From Streptomyces sp. RB17 (GTDB lineage: Bacteria; Actinomycetota; Actinomycetes; Streptomycetales; Streptomycetaceae), in the NCBI RefSeq assembly GCF_009604455.1, contig NZ_WEGL01000004.1, forward strand, positions 620,001 through 684,000: a stretch of 64,000 nucleotides of DNA. The letters are read 5' to 3'. Below, piece after piece: positions 59,403-64,000 of this stretch. The notes beneath the pieces are model-generated. The model did no database searches and was not told the origin of the DNA. It saw only the letters and a program-made list of their open reading frames with translations. The position numbers were made by a program, and so were the translations under genes. Within the stretch, counting starts at the first letter, position 1. Every line of letters begins with the position of its first letter.

Positions 59403-60376
59403 GTCAACCCCTGCTTCCGCAGCTCGGTGGCGAGTTCGTACAGGCCCGCCAGGTCCATGCCCTCGGCGAGCAGCGGCAGTTCGCCGAGCGGCAGGCCCAG
59501 CTCGCCGAGGACCGCGCGCTGCTCCTGCTCCAGCGCGTACCGCTCGGCGTACTCCGCCGCCTGCCGCAGCAGCGGGTCGACCAGCTTCTCCGCGTTTCCG
59601 CCGCGCCGGGCTCCGCCCAGACCCGCCGCCGAGAGCGCCTGTGCGACGGAGGAACGCTCCACGGTCCGTACGAGTTCCAGGTCTGCCTCGTCCAACACCT
59701 CCGGCCGGACCATGTTCACGATGACCCGGCCCACCGGCAGCCGTGCCGCGCGGAGTTCGGCGATGCCGTCGGCGGTCTCCTGGACCGGCATCTCCTCCAG
59801 CAGTGTCACCAGGTGCACGGCCGTCTCCGGCGACTTGAGCACCCGCATCACGGCCTGCGCCTGATTGTGTATCGGGCCGATCTTCGCCAGGCCCGCCACC
59901 TCGTCGTTCACGTTCAGGAAGCGGGTGATGCGGCCGGTCGGCGGGGCGTCCATGACGACGTAGTCGTACACGAACCGCCCGGAGCGGTCCTTGCGGCGCA
60001 CGGCCTCGCACGCCTTGCCGGTGAGCAGGACGTCCCGGATGCCCGGTGCGATGGTGGTGGCGAAGTCGATCGCGCCGAGCTTCTTCAGGGCCCGGCCCGC
60101 GCCGCCCAGTTTGTAGAACATCTGGAGGTAGTCCAGGAGGGCCAGTTCGGCGTCTATGGCGAGGGCGTACACCTCGCCGCCCCCGGGCGCGACCGCGATT
60201 TTCCGCTCCTCGTACGGCAACGCCTCCGTCTCGAAGAGCTGGGCGATGCCCTGCCGGCCCTCGACCTCCACGAGAAGCGTCCGCTTCCCCTCGGTCGCGA
60301 GGGCCAGCGCCAGTGCGGCGGCGACCGTCGTCTTTCCGGTCCCGCCCTTGCCGCTGACGACCTGGAGCCTGCTCAC
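59399..60376 (-). CDS. ArsA/Get3-like ATPase, smaller partner
   Basis: A 325-residue P-loop ATPase. Walker A is VVSGKGGTGKTTVAAALALA near residues 6-25, next LLVEVEGRQGIAQLFE, then YVVMDAPPTGRITRFLNV as switch II. I chose GTG 60376 (VSRLQVV) with GAAGG upstream, which places the P-loop at the usual position; GTG 60406 would add 10 residues. It is translationally coupled with the following gene and probably forms a heterodimer with its product. Confidence 0.88.
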   Translation of the reverse strand: MSRLQVVSGKGGTGKTTVAAALALALATEGKRTLLVEVEGRQGIAQLFETEALPYEERKIAVAPGGGEVYALAIDAELALLDYLQMFYKLGGAGRALKKLGAIDFATTIAPGIRDVLLTGKACEAVRRKDRSGRFVYDYVVMDAPPTGRITRFLNVNDEVAGLAKIGPIHNQAQAVMRVLKSPETAVHLVTLLEEMPVQETADGIAELRAARLPVGRVIVNMVRPEVLDEADLELVRTVERSSVAQALSAAGLGGARRGGNAEKLVDPLLRQAAEYAERYALEQEQRAVLGELGLPLGELPLLAEGMDLAGLYELATELRKQGLT

Positions 60377-60516
60377 GCCTTCGAGACTAACCAGTCCGCT
60401 CGACACTCACGCGCGAGGCTGTGGATAACGTCGGTCACTGTCCCCAAGGTCACAGGTCACCGGCCTGGGGGTCGCGGGTGGCGGTGCCCGAGACCACAGC
60501 GGCTACAGTCGGCCCC

Positions 60517-60681
60517 ATGACCAAGAAGTGGGAATACGCCACCGTGCCGCTGCTCGTCCATGCCACGAAGCAGATCCTGGACACCTGGGGCGAGGACGGC
60601 TGGGAGCTCGTCCAGGTCGTGCCCGGGCCCAACAACCCCGAGCAGCTCGTGGCCTACCTGAAGCGGGAGAAGCAGGCATGA
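60517..60681 (+). CDS. DUF4177-like small protein
   Basis: A 54-residue protein: TKKWEYATVPLLVHATKQIL, then DTWGEDGWELVQVVPGPNNP and a basic end. The WEYATVP and GWELV phrases are those of DUF4177. Function unknown. Its stop overlaps the RidA start (ATGA), so the two are coupled. This small gene is a constant member of the wblA-crp neighbourhood in Streptomyces. Confidence 0.88.
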   Translation: MTKKWEYATVPLLVHATKQILDTWGEDGWELVQVVPGPNNPEQLVAYLKREKQA

Positions 60682-61142
60682 GCGCGGTCGAGGCCAAGCT
60701 GGCCGAACTGGGCCTGACCCTGCCGGAGGTCGTACCGCCGCTGGCCGCGTACCAGCCGGCCGTGCAGTCCGGTGCGTACGTCTACACCGCCGGCCAGCTG
60801 CCGATGGTCGAGGGCAAGCTGCCGGTCACCGGCAAGGTGGGTGCCGAGGTCACCCCGGAAGAGGCCAAGGACCTGGCCCGCACCTGCGCGCTGAACGCGC
60901 TGGCCGCCGTGAAGTCCGTGGTCGGCGACCTGGACCGCATCGCGCGCGTGGTGAAGGTCGTCGGCTTCGTCGCCTCGGCGTCCGACTTCACCGGGCAGCC
61001 CGGTGTCGTCAACGGCGCCAGTGAACTGCTCGGCGAGGTCCTCGGCGACAAGGGCGTGCACGCCCGCAGCGCGGTCGGCGTCGCGGTGCTGCCGCTGGAC
61101 GCGCCGGTCGAGGTCGAGATCCAGGTCGAGCTGGCGCCGTAG
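60678..61142 (+). CDS. RidA/YjgF-like protein
   Basis: A 154-residue protein of the RidA superfamily, in the longer actinobacterial form: AAYQPAVQSGAYVYTAGQLP, LARTCALNALAAVKSVVGDL, FVASASDFTGQPGVVNGASE and a C-terminal ARSAVGVAVLPLDAPVEVEI. True RidA deaminates enamine/imine intermediates and carries an Arg near position 105; here HARSAVG contains an Arg in the right region. Activity is plausible but this subfamily is not tested. Coupled with DUF4177. Confidence 0.88.
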   Translation: MSAVEAKLAELGLTLPEVVPPLAAYQPAVQSGAYVYTAGQLPMVEGKLPVTGKVGAEVTPEEAKDLARTCALNALAAVKSVVGDLDRIARVVKVVGFVASASDFTGQPGVVNGASELLGEVLGDKGVHARSAVGVAVLPLDAPVEVEIQVELAP

Positions 61143-61211
61143 GCCCGGCGCAGACCCCTCTGACCTCGGGCACCTCTCGAACATTCGCCCTACACGGGAT
61201 AGCCTCCGCCC

Positions 61212-62096
61212 ATGGCGAACGGTCAGTGGTACCCCCCGGAGTGGCCGGACCGCATCCGCGCCCTCGCGGACGGCACCCTCACCCCGGTGTCCCCCAGGCG
61301 TGCGGCCACGGTCCTGCTCCTGAAGGACACGCCGGACGGTCCCGTGGTCCACATGCTGCGCAGACGCGCCTCCATGGCCTTCGCCGGAGGCGCGTACGCG
61401 TATCCCGGGGGCGGTGTGGACCCGCGCGACGACGACCGTACGGTGCGCTGGGCGGGCCCCACGCGCGCGTGGTGGGCGGACCGGCTGGGTGTCGACGAGT
61501 CGGGCGCCCAGGCGATCGTCTGCGCAGCCGTACGGGAGACGTACGAGGAGGCGGGTGTCCTGCTCGCCGGGCCCGACGCGGAGTCGGTCGTCGGTGACAC
61601 CACCGGGGAGGACTGGGAGGCGGACCGGGCCGCGCTGGTCGCGCGTGAGCTGTCCTTCGCCGAGTTCCTGGACCGGCGCGGACTGGTGCTGCGCTCGGAC
61701 CTGCTGGGTGCCTGGACCCGCTGGATCACCCCTGAGTTCGAGTCCCGCCGCTACGACACCTGGTTCTTCGTGGCCGCCCTGCCCGAGGGCCAGCGCACCC
61801 GGAACGCCTCCACGGAGGCCGACCGCACGGTGTGGATCCGTCCCGCCGATGCCGCCGCCCGCTACGACAAGGGCGAGCTGCTGATGATGCCGCCCACCAT
61901 CGCCACCCTGCGCCAGCTGCTGCCGTACGCCGGCGCCGCCGAGACGCTCGCGGCGGCCCCCGGGCGCGACATGACGCCGGTGCTGGCCCGCGCCCGCCTC
62001 CAGGACGGCGAGATTGTCCTGTCCTGGCCGGGGCACGAGGAGTTCACGAAGCACATTCCGACGGCTCCGACGACCAGCGGTGGAGGCCCCGCATGA
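61212..62096 (+). CDS. NUDIX hydrolase domain protein
   Basis: A 294-residue protein with RRAATVLLLKDTPDGPVVHM and RASMAFAGGAYAYPGGGVDP, and the NUDIX box core AAVRETYEEAGVLLAG near 105-120. The canonical Gx5E part is spread by an insertion. It is of the long NUDT-like, CoA-diphosphatase-related type often found in actinobacteria. The substrate is unknown. Start is ATG 61212; the stop overlaps the next start (ATGA). Confidence 0.88.
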   Translation: MANGQWYPPEWPDRIRALADGTLTPVSPRRAATVLLLKDTPDGPVVHMLRRRASMAFAGGAYAYPGGGVDPRDDDRTVRWAGPTRAWWADRLGVDESGAQAIVCAAVRETYEEAGVLLAGPDAESVVGDTTGEDWEADRAALVARELSFAEFLDRRGLVLRSDLLGAWTRWITPEFESRRYDTWFFVAALPEGQRTRNASTEADRTVWIRPADAAARYDKGELLMMPPTIATLRQLLPYAGAAETLAAAPGRDMTPVLARARLQDGEIVLSWPGHEEFTKHIPTAPTTSGGGPA

Positions 62097-62923
62097 CCGA
62101 CGCAGCAACCCTGCCGGGCCAGCCCCGCGGTGCGGCCCTCTCGGGTCCGGCCACCGAACGGGCCGTCAACGTCCTCGCGCCCAACGCCTCCGCGATGACC
62201 CTGGACGGCACCAACACCTGGATCGTCGCCGAGCCCGACTCCGAACTCGCCGTGGTGATCGACCCGGGCCCGCTGGACGACGGCCATCTGCGGAACGTCA
62301 TCGACACCGCCGAGACGGCGGGCAAGCGCATCGCCCTGACCCTGCTCACCCACGGCCACCCCGACCACGCCGAGGGCGCCGCCCGTTTCGCGGAACTGAC
62401 CGGCACGCGCGTGCGTGCCCTCGATCCGGCGCTGCGCCTGGGCGACGAGGGCCTGGAGGCCGGGAACGTGATCAGCGTCGGCGGCCTGGAGCTGAGGGTC
62501 GTCCCCACCCCCGGGCACACCGCGGACTCACTCTGCTTCCACCTCCCGGCCGACCGGGCGGTGCTGACCGGCGACACCGTCCTCGGGCGCGGTACGACGG
62601 TCGTGGCACACCCGGACGGCCGCCTGGGCGACTACCTGGACTCCCTGCGCCGACTGCGGTCCCTGACCGTGGACGACGGCGTGCACACCGTCCTGCCCGG
62701 TCACGGGCCGGTGCTGGAGGACGCCCAGGGCGCCGTCGAGTTCTACCTCGCCCACCGCGCCCACCGGCTCGCCCAGGTGGAGACGGCGGTCGAGGACGGC
62801 TACCGCACCCCGGCCCAGGTCGTCGCCCACGTGTACGCCGACGTGGACCGCTCGCTGTGGCCGGCGGCGGAGCTGTCGGTACGCGCCCAGCTGGATTACC
62901 TGAGCGAGCACGGGCTGATCTAG
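62093..62923 (+). CDS. Metallo-beta-lactamase fold hydrolase
   Basis: A 276-residue protein with the MBL signature: LTLLTHGHPDHAEGAARFAE (HxHxDH) near residue 85, PTPGHTADSLCFH near 142, LTGDTVLGRG near 163 and VLPGHGPVLEDA near 202. A C-terminal helical domain (about 220-276, YRTPAQVVAHVYADVDRSLW) resembles LACTB2-type hydrolases. Two metal ions are likely bound by the His and Asp residues. Substrate unknown. It is coupled with the NUDIX gene. Confidence 0.9.
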   Translation: MTDAATLPGQPRGAALSGPATERAVNVLAPNASAMTLDGTNTWIVAEPDSELAVVIDPGPLDDGHLRNVIDTAETAGKRIALTLLTHGHPDHAEGAARFAELTGTRVRALDPALRLGDEGLEAGNVISVGGLELRVVPTPGHTADSLCFHLPADRAVLTGDTVLGRGTTVVAHPDGRLGDYLDSLRRLRSLTVDDGVHTVLPGHGPVLEDAQGAVEFYLAHRAHRLAQVETAVEDGYRTPAQVVAHVYADVDRSLWPAAELSVRAQLDYLSEHGLI

Positions 62924-62935
62924 CCCCGGTCCCGG

Positions 62936-63757
62936 CTAGTCCGGTCGGGGCGCCTTGACGCCGTGCACGCGTGCGTACTCGCCGGCGAGCCAGGGGCCGA
63001 GGTCGTCGACGTACGTGCGCAGCACCTCCGGGTCGCCGACGGGCTCGTAGCCGTATTCCGCCGCCGTACGCAGCTGTGCGCCCCGCTGTGGGTAGTGGGC
63101 GGCGAACGCCTCCGCCATCTCCAGCAGGTCGCTGGTCCAGCCGTTCCAGCGCGGCATGACGAGCGTGAAGCCGGTGCGGACGAGGTGGCGGGACATGAAG
63201 CGGACGAGGGGGCGCCGGGCCTCCTCCGTGCCGGCGGTATCCGCGATCCGCTTCCGCCAGCGGGGCAGCACCAGGGCCAGGTCGCCGTTGGTCTCACGGG
63301 CGAGCAGGGAGTCGGGGCGGTAGCGCGGCAGGTACTCGGCCAGGTCCTCGCCGAGCAGCGGGGTGCACAGACAGGCCACGAACCAGCCCAGGTCGTACCG
63401 CTCCGGCTCACTCAGCAGCCGGTCCCGGCCGTAGAGAAGCGTGCCCACCCCGTCGATCTGCGGGAACTCCTTGTCGAGGGCCTCTCCGAGGGCCCGTACG
63501 GCGTCCCGGTCGCCGTCGGAAGGCTCCTCCCGCAGCACGACGAACAGGTCCAGGTCGCTGCGCCCCAGGCGCGCGGTGCCGCGCGGGATCGATCCGTAGA
63601 GGTAGGCGCTGTGCAGCCGCGCCTCGAAGGCGGCCGACAGCCGGTCGCGCGCTGCGGCCACGACCGGGCGGAAGGCGGTGGGCACGCGCGCGAGGGAGCC
63701 TTCGCGCGCGATGAAGCCCTGGTCGTCGAGTCCGGGCCGACGGATCGTTTCAGCCAT
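62936..63757 (-). CDS. Nucleotidyltransferase-domain protein
   Basis: A 273-residue protein. The N-terminal domain has the pol-beta-type motif AYLYGSIPRGTARLGRSDLD with GS...RG and the metal-binding Asp-x-Asp of SDLDLF, near residues 52-73. A helical C-terminal part (about 150-270) resembles that of streptomycin or kanamycin nucleotidyltransferase-like proteins. The substrate is unknown. Start ATG 63757; it converges on the MBL gene with only 12 bases between stops. Confidence 0.8.
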   Translation of the reverse strand: MAETIRRPGLDDQGFIAREGSLARVPTAFRPVVAAARDRLSAAFEARLHSAYLYGSIPRGTARLGRSDLDLFVVLREEPSDGDRDAVRALGEALDKEFPQIDGVGTLLYGRDRLLSEPERYDLGWFVACLCTPLLGEDLAEYLPRYRPDSLLARETNGDLALVLPRWRKRIADTAGTEEARRPLVRFMSRHLVRTGFTLVMPRWNGWTSDLLEMAEAFAAHYPQRGAQLRTAAEYGYEPVGDPEVLRTYVDDLGPWLAGEYARVHGVKAPRPD

Positions 63758-63885
63758 GGGGCAACTGTGCCGCCTGTCATGCGGACGTGCGGCACATTTT
63801 CGGCGCGCCGGCACCCCCGGGCGGCGGCGACAGCGGGGCCCGGCTCGCGAGAAGCGGACCCGAGGTCGTCCGGCAGGGACCGGCG

Positions 63886-64000
63886 TCAGCGCGAGCGCTT
63901 GGCCAGCCTCTCCACGTCCAGCAGGATCACGGCCCGCGCCTCCAGGCGGAGCCACCCGCGCTGGGCGAAGTCCGCCAGCGCCTTGTTCACGGTCTCGCGC
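63886..64000 (-). CDS. crp: Crp/Fnr-family regulator, 3' end only
   Basis: The last 37 residues of a CRP/FNR-type protein are visible: RETVNKALADFAQRGWLRLE, then ARAVILLDVERLAKRSR and the stop at 63886. This is the recognition helix and wing of the HTH_Crp domain. Sequence and context (near wblA and nth in Streptomyces) match Crp (SCO3571), a cAMP receptor protein that controls germination, growth and antibiotic production. The sensory domain is outside the window. Confidence 0.88.
   Translation of the reverse strand, partial: RETVNKALADFAQRGWLRLEARAVILLDVERLAKRSR

Overview
The window is high-GC actinobacterial DNA that reads as Streptomyces: most third codon positions are G or C, GTG, TTG and ATGA-coupled starts are common, and the right end carries the conserved neighbourhood of a class A penicillin-binding protein, wblA, paired ArsA-like ATPases, a RidA/NUDIX/metallo-beta-lactamase run and the 3' end of crp. 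The assignment rests on recognised families and gene order; no database search was run.

Layout. Positions 51471-51544 (minus strand) hold an intact tRNA-Pro(CGG). To its left are three further copies of the tRNA 3' end, at 11744-11786, 4511-4555 and a degenerate one at 834-870. Just left of two of these copies lie broken tyrosine integrase genes. I read this as a tandem array of integrative elements stacked on one tRNA gene, with units of about 3.7 kb, 7.2 kb and 39.7 kb. Unit 1 (834-4511) holds a DUF4097 gene, a divergent GbsR/MarR-like regulator, a DoxX gene and an integrase remnant. Unit 2 (4511-11744) holds two secreted proteins, CsbD, DUF6233, a LexA-like DNA-binding domain, an NB-ARC/TPR protein with an upstream partner, and another integrase remnant.

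Unit 3 (11744-51470) is a large composite accessory element. Its left part has a degenerate SGNH-hydrolase surface protein divergent from a 2346-residue RHS protein that ends in a Hint-like domain and a Fic/Doc-type toxin, followed by a small immunity candidate. Its middle is a mobilisation, replication and integration module: relaxase, MobC-like protein, DUF2637-like membrane protein, DnaB-like ATPase, XRE repressor flanked by a perfect 20-bp operator pair, excisionase, and an integrase with an embedded LacI-type helix-turn-helix. Its right part is a reduced type VII secretion cluster (two ESX-like small proteins, EccD-like, MinD-like, EccC, DUF6507, a PD-(D/E)XK-tipped toxin with an immunity candidate, DUF6177) and a NucS-like endonuclease. 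A 25-bp repeat near both ends of this unit supports its boundaries.

The most notable observation is the NB-ARC/TPR pair at 7.9-11.1 kb. If the ATPase is read from a CTG codon overlapping the upstream stop, its N-terminus carries a short Gly/Ala-rich motif that matches the C-terminus of the upstream helical protein. This is the arrangement described for bacterial amyloid signalling sequences that link NLR-like sensors to their effectors. The second is a mobile-element-borne, apparently minimal type VII secretion locus with its own nuclease toxin. From 51.5 kb to the end is core chromosome.
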